Assembly: GCF_014843825.1 (NCBI RefSeq)
Contig: NZ_JHQR01000216.1
Location: 34,373-98,372, forward strand
Source of the DNA: Mesorhizobium silamurunense
GTDB taxonomy: Bacteria; Pseudomonadota; Alphaproteobacteria; Rhizobiales; Rhizobiaceae
Length of the DNA: 64,000 nucleotides
Direction: 5' to 3'
Of this stretch, positions 1 through 8,646 are shown one piece after another (the stretch's first letter is position 1; each line of letters starts with the position of its first letter). The notes beneath the pieces are model-generated. The model was not told where the DNA came from. It saw only the letters and a list, made by a program, of their open reading frames with translations, and searched no databases. A program made the position numbers and the translations under genes.

Positions 1-735
1 GGGGACCGCCAGGCGGACAGGTTCCGCGCCCGTCGCAAGCAGAAGCCTGTCATAGGGGATCCTTTCTCCATCCGCGAGGACCACCTGCCGCGAACGGGCA
101 TCGACCTGAACGGCTTCCGTCTTGAGACGCAAGTCGATGTTGTTCTTGGAATAGAATTTCTCCCCGCGGAGTGGAATCCAGTCCTCCGGGGCTTTTCCGG
201 CAAGGTAGTCCTTGGATAGGTTCGGCCGGTCGACTGGCGGCGTTTGGTCGTCGCTGAGCATGACGATGCTGCCCTGGAACTGTTCCCGCCACAACATTTC
301 GGCCGCTGCGAACCCCGCCGCGCCGCCGCCTATGATGACGATTTTCTCAGGCACTTGGCCGGAGCTTCCGGAGCGCGGTTTCCGAGCTGTCCGTTTCAGT
401 TTCTCGCCGACGAATATGCGGCCGTCCCGCTGTTCGACCGCCCAGCAGGCGAGAGGATTGAATGCGGGAGCGTGCAACGCTTCGCCCGTCCGCAGATCGA
501 AGCAGGCATGGTGCCAGGGACAGCGGACGGTATCATCCGCGACAAGGCCGTCGACGAGCGGCCCGCCGTAATGCGTGCATGTCGCACTGACCGCGAACAC
601 CTCGGTGCCGCGGCGCACCAGCAGGACCTGGTCGTCGCCACATCGGCCGACCAGCTTGCCGCCATCAGGAAGGTCCGCGAGCGCGATGCCCTGAATCAGA
701 TCCGGTCCAGTCGGCTTACTTTGGTCTTGGGCCAT
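1..735 (-). CDS. Rieske [2Fe-2S] / FAD-dependent NAD(P)H reductase (AIF-like), C-terminus outside window
   Basis: The minus-strand reading frame opens with ATG at 735 and runs off the window at base 1, giving about 245 residues. The N-terminal ~105 residues are a Rieske domain with both cluster motifs: CTHYGGP (Cys and His, about residue 53) and CPWHHACF (about residue 73). After a linker comes a dinucleotide-binding start (IVIIGGGAAGFAAAE, about residue 136) and the beginning of a pyridine-nucleotide-disulfide-oxidoreductase fold. This architecture is that of AIF-like reductases that pass electrons between NAD(P)H and a partner redox protein. The partner here is unknown. The gene has its own 39-bp upstream element (851-889), shared with two other redox operons nearby. 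The C-terminal half cannot be assessed. Confidence 0.85.
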   Translation of the reverse strand, partial: MAQDQSKPTGPDLIQGIALADLPDGGKLVGRCGDDQVLLVRRGTEVFAVSATCTHYGGPLVDGLVADDTVRCPWHHACFDLRTGEALHAPAFNPLACWAVEQRDGRIFVGEKLKRTARKPRSGSSGQVPEKIVIIGGGAAGFAAAEMLWREQFQGSIVMLSDDQTPPVDRPNLSKDYLAGKAPEDWIPLRGEKFYSKNNIDLRLKTEAVQVDARSRQVVLADGERIPYDRLLLATGAEPVRLAVP

Positions 736-850
736 TGCCTTCTCCCTTGGCGTTCCGGAAGCGGATGCGCCTTTTGCGGTCGAGAAGCCGGAATTCCTTA
801 ATCATAGCTTTAGAACTCAGCGACAGTTTCTCGCCACTCCAGACATCCTG

Positions 851-889
851 CAAACGAATTTAATCGGCAGTTGCGAGCAATTTTTATGA
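851..889 (-). promoter_or_regulatory. 39-bp shared upstream element, copy 1
   Basis: A 39-bp block starting CAAACGAATTTAAT and ending AGCAATTTTTATGA lies 116 bp upstream of the Rieske reductase start. Near-identical blocks occur at 5576-5614 and 8494-8532, always about 115-140 bp upstream of a minus-strand redox gene. It is probably a binding site for the LysR protein encoded at 5625. Confidence 0.65.
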
Positions 890-913
890 TAGGAGCCGAC
901 GGGCCGCGTGCAC

Positions 914-1570
914 TTACAGGATCGCTTGCCCCGTCTTGCTCCAGTCGGCAAGAAAAGATGCCAGACCCTTGTCGGTGAGCGGATGTTTGGCAAGGTTTCT
1001 AAGTACTGCTGGCGGTACGGTTGCGATATCGGCGCCTGCGATCGCCGCCTGTTTGACATGGAGGGGTGTTCGAATTGAAGACGCGAGGATATCCGTCGTG
1101 ATTGATTTGTCGTTGTCATAAATCGCGCGGATTTCTCGGACCACCTCCATGCCGTCCAGACCGAGATCGTCGAGCCTGCCGACGAACGGCGAAATGAAGG
1201 TCGCGCCTGCCTTGGCTCCGAGCAGCGCCTGGTTGGCTGAAAAGCACAGGGTGACGTTGACCTTGTGTCCGAGTTGGCTGAGCGCCCGGCAAGCTCTCAA
1301 TCCATCCCAGGTCGATGGTACCTTGACGGCCACATTGGCGGCGATGTCGGCCAAACGCTCTCCCTCGGCGATCATGCCGTCGAAGTCGGCCGCTGTGACT
1401 TCCGCTGAAACCGGCCCCTCGATTGTCTGGCAATTCTCCTTGATCACGTCCCTGATCGGCCGGCCGGTCTTTGCGATAAGGGACGGGTTCGTGGTCACTC
1501 CGTCGAGAAACCCGGCGGTAGCAAGGTCGCGAATTTCAGATATGTCTGCGGTATCGACAAAGAATCTCAT
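914..1570 (-). CDS. Transaldolase / fructose-6-phosphate aldolase family protein
   Basis: The product is 218 residues from the ATG at 1570 (MRFFVDTAD), the usual length and start of the small TalC/Fsa family; an in-frame ATG 15 nt upstream would add an unconserved tail. The expected TNPSLI segment (about residue 27) and the Schiff-base lysine context VKVPST (about residue 82) are present. The family forms a class I aldolase barrel that moves dihydroxyacetone units between sugar phosphates or acts as a fructose-6-phosphate aldolase; sequence alone does not decide which. It lies between the Rieske reductase and a DUF488 gene, all on the minus strand. It has no copy of the 39-bp element directly upstream. 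Confidence 0.85.
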   Translation of the reverse strand: MRFFVDTADISEIRDLATAGFLDGVTTNPSLIAKTGRPIRDVIKENCQTIEGPVSAEVTAADFDGMIAEGERLADIAANVAVKVPSTWDGLRACRALSQLGHKVNVTLCFSANQALLGAKAGATFISPFVGRLDDLGLDGMEVVREIRAIYDNDKSITTDILASSIRTPLHVKQAAIAGADIATVPPAVLRNLAKHPLTDKGLASFLADWSKTGQAIL

Positions 1571-1717
1571 TGCGTTTCTCCTCAACCGGACGCGCTCAAC
1601 GATTGGATCAATTTCCTTTGGTATGGTTCCCGGGGAGACGAGTTTGTTGTCGCTTTCGTGATCGCGCGCCCTATGTCGCTGAAGCCAGCGGCACGTGCAT
1701 GAGCCGACGTGACGACT

Positions 1718-2089
1718 CTATCGATGTCTCAGCAAAATCTCTCTAAGGACGACGGCATCATTGTGGGCCTCGTCATGAGCTGAGTAGACGAGTGTGACGG
1801 CGCCCTCCTGCATGAGGCTGCGCAATTGGCCGAGTTCACCGCGATGCTGATGGATTTCCGCCGCGTATCGCCGGCGGAATTCATCCCATCGGGCCGGATC
1901 GTGTCCGAACCATTTCCGAAGCTCGGTACTTGGCGAAAGTTCCTTCATCCAATAATCGATGGCGGCTTCGGACTTCCTGACCCCGCGCGGCCAAAGCCGG
2001 TCAACCAACACCCGCTTGCCATCGTCAGTAGAAGGGCTCTCATATGCCCGTTTCAATTTTACTTTCTCGTTGAAGATACCTTCGCTCAT
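1718..2089 (-). CDS. DUF488 family protein (YeaO-like)
   Basis: This 123-residue protein contains the family signature VDRLWPRGVRK near residue 30 and a WFGHDPARWDEF segment. DUF488 proteins are small, soluble and biochemically uncharacterised. The start overlaps the stop of the upstream 74-codon gene (2086-2310) by four bases, so the two are probably translationally coupled. No specific function can be assigned. Confidence 0.8.
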   Translation of the reverse strand: MSEGIFNEKVKLKRAYESPSTDDGKRVLVDRLWPRGVRKSEAAIDYWMKELSPSTELRKWFGHDPARWDEFRRRYAAEIHQHRGELGQLRSLMQEGAVTLVYSAHDEAHNDAVVLREILLRHR

Positions 2090-2310
2090 CGACGTCGTAT
2101 CCCGTTCATCTCCGTGTCGTTGACAGCATCGAGAAGGCTGGAGAATTTTGTCCTCAAGATCACCTCGTCTGCCCGATCCGATACGAACACGAAGATGTCG
2201 CCGCGATATCGCTCGATCCAGTGACGGCCTGTACCATAGCTGCGCAGATAGTCACCGATCTGATGGACCGTGGAGTATCCCAAACCCTTGTGCAGGAGAA
2301 ACTTCGTCAA
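2086..2310 (-). CDS. Small hypothetical protein, 74 aa
   Basis: A 74-residue basic protein (MTKFLLHKGLGY...) with no signal peptide or membrane segment. Its ATGA overlap with the downstream DUF488 gene supports it being real. No family is recognised. The repeated aromatic/arginine pattern (SYGTGRHWIERYRGD) could be a small fold, but nothing catalytic is visible. Confidence 0.55.
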   Translation of the reverse strand: MTKFLLHKGLGYSTVHQIGDYLRSYGTGRHWIERYRGDIFVFVSDRADEVILRTKFSSLLDAVNDTEMNGIRRR

Positions 2311-2347
2311 GATTGTGCTTTCGCAAAGGGCTGGTTGACCGTCTCAC

Positions 2348-2755
2348 TCATGGCCCGACCTTCTGGCCTTGGGCATTGAACTGTTTCAGATAGGCGATGA
2401 CATCGGCGATCTCCTGGTCCTTGCTGAGACCGGCGAATGTCATCTTTGTGCCTAGCACCAGTTTGCGCGGCGCGCGCAGATAGGTCGTCAGCGTCGGTTC
2501 ATCCCAGGTCAGACCCGAATTCCTGTTCGCCGCGGAATAGCTGTAGCCCGGATACGTACCGGCCGCTCGGTCGACGACCCCGTTCAAGACCGGACCTACC
2601 CCGTTCTTTGCGTCAGGGCCGACCTTGTGACAGGCCATGCACCTCTTGAAGATGACGGCACCGGCTTCGGCGTTGCCAGGAGATGGGTCTTGCGCATGGG
2701 CCGAACCAACTGCAGTGAGAATGGCGGCCGTCAATCCAAGCATGGTCGATTTCAT
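2348..2755 (-). CDS. Periplasmic monoheme c-type cytochrome (c2/c550-like)
   Basis: About 135 residues from the ATG at 2755. A cleavable signal peptide (MKSTMLGLTAAILTAVGSAHA) precedes a single heme-binding motif CMACH (about residue 39). A distal methionine ligand is likely in the segment LVLGTKMTFAGL. It follows the GMC dehydrogenase catalytic subunit on the same strand and is the likely electron acceptor of that enzyme. Related gluconate and glucose dehydrogenases normally use a membrane-bound triheme subunit, so a small monoheme cytochrome in this position is a departure. Confidence 0.85.
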   Translation of the reverse strand: MKSTMLGLTAAILTAVGSAHAQDPSPGNAEAGAVIFKRCMACHKVGPDAKNGVGPVLNGVVDRAAGTYPGYSYSAANRNSGLTWDEPTLTTYLRAPRKLVLGTKMTFAGLSKDQEIADVIAYLKQFNAQGQKVGP

Positions 2756-2878
2756 GTTTGCTTCTTTCAATCAGCTGAGGGCTGATTCCGGCCGAACCGG
2801 CCCAGGGCAATATGGGGTTCGAAACACACCCAGCTCTGCCGGATCCGAACCGCGGATCCGGATCCGGCAGACGTCGTC

Positions 2879-4648
2879 TCAGGAGGGAACCAGTGGGCCG
2901 GGGTTCTTCAGATACTGGTTCTTGATCGCGTCCACTGCCCAGTAGGCAAGAGCGCCTACCGGACCGGTCGGATTCTTCCCGGCGTTCTGGGGAAACACGC
3001 AAGCGCCGGTGACGAATACGTTTGAGACATCCCAGACCTGAAGATATTTGTTCAGGACGCTGGTGCTTGGGTCGGCTCCGAAAACTGCACCGCCTGTGTT
3101 GTGCGTGCTCTGATAGGGCACGATCGAATAGGGCACGGGCGGCACGTTTCGATCGATCTTGGTCGCACCCATCTCCTTCGCGAGGGTCACGCAGATGTCG
3201 GCCTGAGCATTCATCTGCTTTATCTCGTTGTCCTGGAAATTGAATGTCATCCTCATAAGCGGACGTCCAAAAACGTCGGTGTAGGTCGGATCAAGGCTCA
3301 GATAGTTCTGCCGGTAGGCCATCACCGCGCCTTGATTGCCGACGCTGGCCGCGTGGTCATAATTGTCGACCACTGCCTTCTTCCACTCGGAGCCCCAACG
3401 AGGCGTGCCGTGCGGCGTTGGATGTGACTGGATGGGCCGAGCGCCCGAGTTGCTGCAACTGATGCCGCCGCCTCCGATGTAGCCGGCCTTCACGAAATCG
3501 TAGTTATCGCCGTTCAAATCATCCATGCAGGTGCCGAGCGCGCCTGCGCCCATGAAACGATTCAGAACGGTCTTCTTGTCGAAGAATGCGGTCGCCCCGC
3601 CACCGCACTGATAGGCATAGTTCCGGCCGACCACGCCCTTCCCGGTTGCCGGGTCGTAGGGCACGCCAATCCCTGACTGCAGCAGCAGGTTGACGTTGCC
3701 GAGCGCATAGGCTGACAGGATGATCAGGTCGGCAGGCTGTTCGAATTCGCGCCCGCGTGCGTCGAGATAGGTGACGCTGACCGCCTTCTTGCGGGTCGAA
3801 TCGAGATTGACCTTCAGCACGATCGAATTTGTGCGCAGTTCGAAATTCGGGTTCTTCACCGCCAGCGGAATGACGGTGAAATGCGGGCTGGCCTTGGCAT
3901 TCGCCTCGCAGCCGAAGCGCTCGCAGAAGCCGCAATAGTGACATTGGCCGAAGGCCACGCCATCAGGATTGACATAGTCGCGCGACGCGTTGGACGAGGG
4001 ATTGGGAAAAGGATGGTATCCGAGATTGCGGGCCGCCTTCTCGAACATCACCATGCTCTGCGCGGCAGTCATTGGCGGATTGGGGTATTCTTCCTTTCGC
4101 GATCCCTCGAAGATATTGCCACCGTCGATTTTCCTGCCGTTAAGATTGCCAGCCTTGCCGGAGGTGCCGCATGTCTTTTCGAACTTGTCGTAGTAGGGTT
4201 CGAGATCATCATAGGTGATCGGCCAGTCCTGCAGGTGCATATCCGCGGGGATGATCTTTTCGCCGTACTTGTCGATCGTCCGGCTACGCGCTTGGTGATC
4301 CCATTCAAGCCAGCGCCAGGTGACGCCGTTCCAGTGCACGCCGGCGCCTCCGACGCCCTGGCCGGGCAGGAATGAGCCGAGTTGACGCATAGGCAGCGCC
4401 GTTTGCGATTCACTATTGCGGAATGTGATGGTTTCCCGCCGCACGTTCTGCATGAGGTCGTAGCGGGCTGCGTAGCGCAGTTCATCATGGATTTCAGGGT
4501 CGATAAAGTCCGGATTGGTGTCACGCGGGCCTCCCCGCTCAAGGGCGACGATCTTCAGCTTGGTGGACGCAAGCTCCTTGGCAATGATGCCGCCTGTCCA
4601 CCCAAGACCGACAATCAGGACATCGACCGCGTTCAGTTTGGTGGCCAT
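2879..4648 (-). CDS. GMC-family FAD-dependent sugar/alcohol dehydrogenase, catalytic subunit
   Basis: 589 residues. The N-terminus has the FAD-binding dinucleotide fold (VDVLIVGLGWTGG) and the C-terminus has the GMC active-site region (STHNTGGAVFG, then NPTGPVGALAYWAVD). A cysteine-rich segment near residues 235-250 (CHYCGFCERFGC) resembles the stretch that ligands a [3Fe-4S] cluster in bacterial FAD glucose/gluconate dehydrogenases, which would relay electrons to the cytochrome. There is no signal peptide; the protein is expected to be exported with the Tat-signal small subunit encoded just upstream (27-bp gap). The substrate is not predictable beyond a polyol, aldose or sugar acid. Confidence 0.88.
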   Translation of the reverse strand: MATKLNAVDVLIVGLGWTGGIIAKELASTKLKIVALERGGPRDTNPDFIDPEIHDELRYAARYDLMQNVRRETITFRNSESQTALPMRQLGSFLPGQGVGGAGVHWNGVTWRWLEWDHQARSRTIDKYGEKIIPADMHLQDWPITYDDLEPYYDKFEKTCGTSGKAGNLNGRKIDGGNIFEGSRKEEYPNPPMTAAQSMVMFEKAARNLGYHPFPNPSSNASRDYVNPDGVAFGQCHYCGFCERFGCEANAKASPHFTVIPLAVKNPNFELRTNSIVLKVNLDSTRKKAVSVTYLDARGREFEQPADLIILSAYALGNVNLLLQSGIGVPYDPATGKGVVGRNYAYQCGGGATAFFDKKTVLNRFMGAGALGTCMDDLNGDNYDFVKAGYIGGGGISCSNSGARPIQSHPTPHGTPRWGSEWKKAVVDNYDHAASVGNQGAVMAYRQNYLSLDPTYTDVFGRPLMRMTFNFQDNEIKQMNAQADICVTLAKEMGATKIDRNVPPVPYSIVPYQSTHNTGGAVFGADPSTSVLNKYLQVWDVSNVFVTGACVFPQNAGKNPTGPVGALAYWAVDAIKNQYLKNPGPLVPS

Positions 4649-4675
4649 GTCAAAGTCTCCTTCTTCTTCCGCCGA

Positions 4676-5437
4676 TTAAATGAGATCCTGGATGCCCTTC
4701 GGTTCAGCCTTGTATGGTTTGTTTCGAAACGGTTCGATTTTGTCCGTGTACATGGCATCCGCGCCGGGGAAGCCGATCATCTTCCAGGCAGCCGCCTCCT
4801 TGTTTCCGCCATACATGGGGTCCGCGAAATAACCCTCGATCGTGAGCTGCAGCAGGAGTCCGAAGAAGGTCGCGGTCGGCACTGTTGGAAGCTCAGTCTT
4901 CTTGCCGTCAAGGTCGGCCATCACCGCGGCGCGATCCTTTGCCGAAAGGGCCGCGAAGCTGCTCTTGTGGCTTTTCTGTACAACGGCATTGACATCGGCG
5001 ATGCCCGCCCGGATCAGCTCCGAGGGCGTCATCGGCAATTGATAGCCCTGCTCGGGCGTACCCTCGCCAAATGGCCCTTCCAGATACAGCCGATCGCCCT
5101 TGCCGTATCCGCCGGCCATTTGCCGATCGATGTACGTCGCTACGCCGAGTTCCATGGCGCCGGGGCCAGTTGAATCGCTGGGAATGAGCGTATCGACCGC
5201 CGCTTCGACGAAAGCGGACTCGTCGAGATTGAAGAATTCGTAGCCGGGGCCCCCGGCATGAGGTGCGGCAGCGGCGTGATGATGTTTCGTATCTGTGGCG
5301 GTCGCAGCCATGATTTCGTCCGCCGATGCGGATCCACCAAGCGGCAGAGTACTCGCTGCCGCTCCTGCCGCGCCGAACAGTTTCAGAAAGTCACGACGCC
5401 CTACACCGCCTTGCCTACTCTTCTCTCTCGTCGACAT
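4676..5437 (-). CDS. Gluconate 2-dehydrogenase subunit 3 family protein (Tat-exported small subunit)
   Basis: 253 residues with a twin-arginine leader (GRRDFLKLFGAAGAA) followed by a His-rich linker (KHHHAAAAPH) and the subunit-3 domain with the DTLIPSDSTGPGA segment. In this family the small subunit acts as a chaperone that carries the leaderless catalytic subunit through the Tat system. It is the first gene of the small subunit-catalytic subunit-cytochrome operon. It is transcribed divergently from the LysR gene, with copy 2 of the 39-bp element in between. Confidence 0.88.
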   Translation of the reverse strand: MSTREKSRQGGVGRRDFLKLFGAAGAAASTLPLGGSASADEIMAATATDTKHHHAAAAPHAGGPGYEFFNLDESAFVEAAVDTLIPSDSTGPGAMELGVATYIDRQMAGGYGKGDRLYLEGPFGEGTPEQGYQLPMTPSELIRAGIADVNAVVQKSHKSSFAALSAKDRAAVMADLDGKKTELPTVPTATFFGLLLQLTIEGYFADPMYGGNKEAAAWKMIGFPGADAMYTDKIEPFRNKPYKAEPKGIQDLI

Positions 5438-5575
5438 GATTTCTCCTGTGACGCTGCAGGCAAAGGATGGGTGAGGATGGAGAGAGCTGGCGCCCTCTCC
5501 AACCGGCGCTGCGCAGCATCCAGCGCTAAGCTTGGTGGATTTGTCCGAAGCCTAGTGCTTGCGCTTACTATCTAG

Positions 5576-5614
5576 CAAACGAAATTCATTGACATTTAAG
5601 CGCAATTTTTATGC
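5576..5614. promoter_or_regulatory. 39-bp shared upstream element, copy 2 (divergent GMC operon / lysR)
   Basis: This copy starts CAAACGAAATTCATTGACAT and ends AGCGCAATTTTTATGC. It lies 139 bp upstream of the dehydrogenase small subunit and ends 11 bp before the divergent LysR start. Location between a LysR gene and its divergent target is the classic site for LysR binding and autoregulation. Confidence 0.7.
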
Positions 5615-5624
5615 TATCTCGCTC

Positions 5625-6476
5625 ATGGATATCGAGCTCGCGCGCACTTTTATCGAGATCGTTTCAACAGGGAGCTTCATTCGAGCCTCTGAGCGTTTGA
5701 ATGTCGCCCAGACGACCGTAAGCGCACGAATCCGCAACCTCGAGCAGCAATTGGGCCGCACGCTTTTTGTTCGTCACAAAGGCGGAGCTTCGCTGACCCC
5801 GGCCGGTGAGCAATTTCTGCGCCACGCCCCGATGTTCGTCCAACTATGGCAACGCACCCTCCACCAGGTTGCCGTGCCCCCGGGACGCCGGGCTGTTCTG
5901 ACGGTCGGCAGCGAAGTCAGCCTTGCGCAACCTCTTCTGCTCGATTGGGTCCGCTGGATGCGCCGCTCGCTGCAGGACATCGCACTTCGAGTACACGTCG
6001 ATGTGCCGCGGGATTTGATCAATCAGGTCGCGTCTGGAATGGTCGACTTAGCTATCATGTACGCCCCTCCGCACAGACCGGGTTTGAAGATCGATCTGCT
6101 TCTGGACGAGAAACTCGTCCTCGTGACTACCAATTCCGAAACGCGCCTCCTGGATGAATCCGATTATGTTTATATGGATTGGGGGCCGGATTTTGAACTT
6201 CACCACGGGATGAATTTCCCGAGTGCTGCGCCGGATCTTTCTTTCGATCTCGGTCCGCTCGCGCTGAACTATGTTCTTGCGACCGGCGGCTCCGGTTATT
6301 TCAGGATGAGTTCCGTGCAGCCTCACATAGAAGCCGGCCGGCTGCACCTTGTGCCTGAAATGCCGCAGTTCTCCTATCCGGTTTACGCGGTGCAATCCGC
6401 AAGTGCGGACGAGAGCGTGGTAGGTCCTGCCCTGGCAGGATTGCATTCCGTCGCGAGCGCCGACATCAAATTGTAG
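5625..6476 (+). CDS. LysR-family transcriptional regulator
   Basis: 283 residues from the ATG at 5625 (MDIELARTFIEIV); an upstream in-frame start at 5559 is unlikely because it would overlap the operator. The N-terminal winged helix-turn-helix (ASERLNVAQTTVSARIRNLEQQLGR, residues about 20-45) is typical, followed by a substrate-binding co-inducer domain. It sits divergent to the GMC dehydrogenase operon. Three copies of a 39-bp sequence in the first 8.6 kb suggest that it controls that operon, the Rieske reductase and the cupredoxin operon. Confidence 0.9.
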   Translation: MDIELARTFIEIVSTGSFIRASERLNVAQTTVSARIRNLEQQLGRTLFVRHKGGASLTPAGEQFLRHAPMFVQLWQRTLHQVAVPPGRRAVLTVGSEVSLAQPLLLDWVRWMRRSLQDIALRVHVDVPRDLINQVASGMVDLAIMYAPPHRPGLKIDLLLDEKLVLVTTNSETRLLDESDYVYMDWGPDFELHHGMNFPSAAPDLSFDLGPLALNYVLATGGSGYFRMSSVQPHIEAGRLHLVPEMPQFSYPVYAVQSASADESVVGPALAGLHSVASADIKL

Positions 6477-6493
6477 TCGTTCTTGTTAGGGGT

Positions 6494-7318
6494 CTATATG
6501 TCCGCTTGGATTGACGGGAAAAGAAGGTCGACCGTTGTTCCTATTCCTTGTTCACTCCTTATCCTGATCCGACCGTCAACCATCTGCGCCAATGCCTGCA
6601 CTTGCAACATTCCTATCCCGGTGCCCTTCTCACCCTTCGTCGTGAAGAAGGGGTCGAACACCCTTCGCAAGATTTCCGGAGCCATGCCGCAACCACGGTC
6701 TTTGACGCGAACGCATGCGTAGGTTCCGGGCCCGGGCGGGTCAGGCGTCGGGGCCGTCTGTACCAATCGCTCAGTGCTGACGCGGATCTCCCCGCCACTT
6801 GGCATTGAATCTCGTGCGTTCATGACGAGATTTAGCACTGCAGCGTCGAACAGCGCCGGGTCGATCAAGCAGTCCGGGATATCGGAACCAAGCTCCAGCT
6901 TGACGCGGACATCGGGTCCTGCGCCATACCTCAGGAAAGGCTCGAAAGACCTGAGGAACTCATTCAAATTGCCAGCATGGATATCGAGTTCCTGATGTTT
7001 TGCGAAAGCCAGTAGCTGTGACGCTAGTTCGACCCCTCGATCGATTCCTTCCCGCGCTGCCGCAATGTAGGCCCGCACGGTTTCGGGCTCGTCGGCTCTT
7101 TTTGCGGCGGACCTCAAGCCGGATTCGATTACCGTTAGGAGGTTTCTGAAATCGTGGGCAATACCGCCGGTCATCTCGCCTAAGGCGGCAAGCCGATGTG
7201 TGGCTCGCTGACGTTGCTGGGCAGCGGACCGAGCACTGAGACGCCTTTCCGCCACCTGAGAGCGCGCGTCGCGCTTCGCCCGCGGTTTATTATCGTATGG
7301 AAACGCGCTGCCTGTCAT
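6494..7318 (-). CDS. Soluble sensor histidine kinase (HisKA/HATPase), no input domain
   Basis: 274 residues. After a short charged N-terminal helix there is an H-box (GEMTGGIAHDFRNLL, phospho-accepting His near residue 56), an N-box (NLVMNARDSMPSGGEI), a G1 box (KDRGCGMAPE), an F-box (FDPFFTTK) and a G2 box (KGTGIGM). No transmembrane or PAS domain is visible, so it is a cytosolic kinase with an unknown input. No response regulator is adjacent. It is convergent with the LysR gene (17-bp gap). Confidence 0.85.
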   Translation of the reverse strand: MTGSAFPYDNKPRAKRDARSQVAERRLSARSAAQQRQRATHRLAALGEMTGGIAHDFRNLLTVIESGLRSAAKRADEPETVRAYIAAAREGIDRGVELASQLLAFAKHQELDIHAGNLNEFLRSFEPFLRYGAGPDVRVKLELGSDIPDCLIDPALFDAAVLNLVMNARDSMPSGGEIRVSTERLVQTAPTPDPPGPGTYACVRVKDRGCGMAPEILRRVFDPFFTTKGEKGTGIGMLQVQALAQMVDGRIRIRSEQGIGTTVDLLFPSIQADI

Positions 7319-7430
7319 GATGGTCCGTCCCTATCGATCACTGACGACAAGCAGGAAACTCGCGCCCCCATCACATCGTCGTATTTTGGGTTCTCCTTGT
7401 CGCTGGTCCTCATGCCGCCTAGACGCAGAT

Positions 7431-7955
7431 CTAGGCGTGCCGGACGATCCCTTTCGTCATGATGTCTTCGACCGTCGGAAACGCCTTGAGGGCCACCTCT
7501 GGGAGGTCTCCATTCGTGCCGACCAGTTCAGTCCAGCCATGCATTTCGGGTTCGCCGACAATGATGCGGCCGACCATTCCAGCATGCTCATGCGGAATGC
7601 AAAAATAGTCATAGACCCCCTGTTCGGTGAAGGTGACCGAAAAGCTCTCGTTGGGCAGGAGATAGTCGGAATCCCAGGATTTTGCGGCCTTAGGCATGCG
7701 CAGCGGTCGCTCGAAGTTTGCGGGATTGTAAGCCGTCGTCGTGTGGGAATTGCCGGGATTGAGGTTGATCCAGCGGATCGTCTGTCCTGGTTTGATGAGA
7801 ATGCCTATCGGGTCGAACCAAACGTGTGACCCGTCTTCGTTCCCTTGCATCTTGATTTCAACAATCTCGCCGCCCCACACGGCCAGTGAAGAGAGGGAAA
7901 GGGCGGCAGCGAGCCCGCCGCCCGCGCCCAGGATCTCACGACGCGTCAGTGTCAT
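7431..7955 (-). CDS. Exported cupredoxin (plastocyanin/azurin-type copper protein)
   Basis: 174 residues with a leader carrying a twin-arginine-like start (LTRREILGAGGGLAAAL). The type 1 copper ligands are visible: His in NSHTTTAY (about residue 69) and the C-terminal loop YFCIPHEHAGMVG with Cys, His and Met. It is probably a periplasmic electron carrier. The start overlaps the stop of the upstream DUF5602-like gene by four bases, so they form one operon, which has its own 39-bp LysR-type element. A role as electron acceptor for the nearby dehydrogenase is inferred from context only. Confidence 0.85.
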   Translation of the reverse strand: MTLTRREILGAGGGLAAALSLSSLAVWGGEIVEIKMQGNEDGSHVWFDPIGILIKPGQTIRWINLNPGNSHTTTAYNPANFERPLRMPKAAKSWDSDYLLPNESFSVTFTEQGVYDYFCIPHEHAGMVGRIIVGEPEMHGWTELVGTNGDLPEVALKAFPTVEDIMTKGIVRHA

Positions 7956-8365
7956 TTGGCGACCCGTGCCTCGTCAGCCGCCGAAACATGCCAGAGCACG
8001 ACGTGGACATGCGGCTCTGCTACTCCCGGATGGCCGGCATTGTAGTAGACGTCGACATGGTCGACATTGCCGCCGGGTGACGTGAGGTCGTCAAAACGCT
8101 TGTCCGGATTGAGGTCCCTGATCGGCAGCATATAAATCGTGCTGACAAGCTTGCCATCGTGGTCATAGGCAAGGAATGGGCCGGCCGGCAATGTCGTGGG
8201 ATCAACGAAGAGTTGGCCCATGCCCGGTAGGAAGTCGGGCAGCTTCACAAGCTTGCTGACCTGTTCGTAAGGTGCGGCTGGCGGGGCTTTGGTGACCTCA
8301 TCCGCCGCCATGGCGCAAAGGGAACCGCCCGTTGTCAGGGCAACTGCGAGGACGAGCTTTTTCAT
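7952..8365 (-). CDS. Exported protein of unknown function (DUF5602-like)
   Basis: 137 residues from the ATG at 8365. A signal peptide (MKKLVLAVALTTGGSLCAMAA) is followed by a domain with a His-containing C-terminus (NVDHVDVYYNAGHPGVAEPHVHVVLWHV). The HVH pattern may bind metal. It resembles small periplasmic proteins grouped as DUF5602; the biochemical role is unknown. It is the first gene of the cupredoxin operon. Confidence 0.7.
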   Translation of the reverse strand: MKKLVLAVALTTGGSLCAMAADEVTKAPPAAPYEQVSKLVKLPDFLPGMGQLFVDPTTLPAGPFLAYDHDGKLVSTIYMLPIRDLNPDKRFDDLTSPGGNVDHVDVYYNAGHPGVAEPHVHVVLWHVSAADEARVAK

Positions 8366-8493
8366 CACGACATCTCCACGTTGAACTAAAAATCGCGATG
8401 GCCGAAGATCTGGGAGAAAGTCCAAAAACCGATTTCACTTGCTGGCGCGGCCTGTTCGCGTCTGACCAGCAAGCAGGAGACTGTTCTGGTCGT

Positions 8494-8532
8494 CAAACGA
8501 AATTAACTGGCATTTTAGTGCATTATTTCTGC
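8494..8532 (-). promoter_or_regulatory. 39-bp shared upstream element, copy 3 (cupredoxin operon)
   Basis: Starts CAAACGAAATTAACTGGCAT and continues with an AT-rich half; it matches copies 1 and 2 at most positions. It lies 129 bp upstream of the DUF5602-like gene, the same distance range as the other copies. Confidence 0.65.
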
Positions 8533-8646
8533 GGTGTGCACCTGTTTGCTTGATTTCGAAGAATCTTTCACTACCTCTGAATTGCTATGAATATTTTCAA
8601 TCTCGATTTCCGGCGGGGGCCGAAACTCCTCAAAACGGGCCATTAG

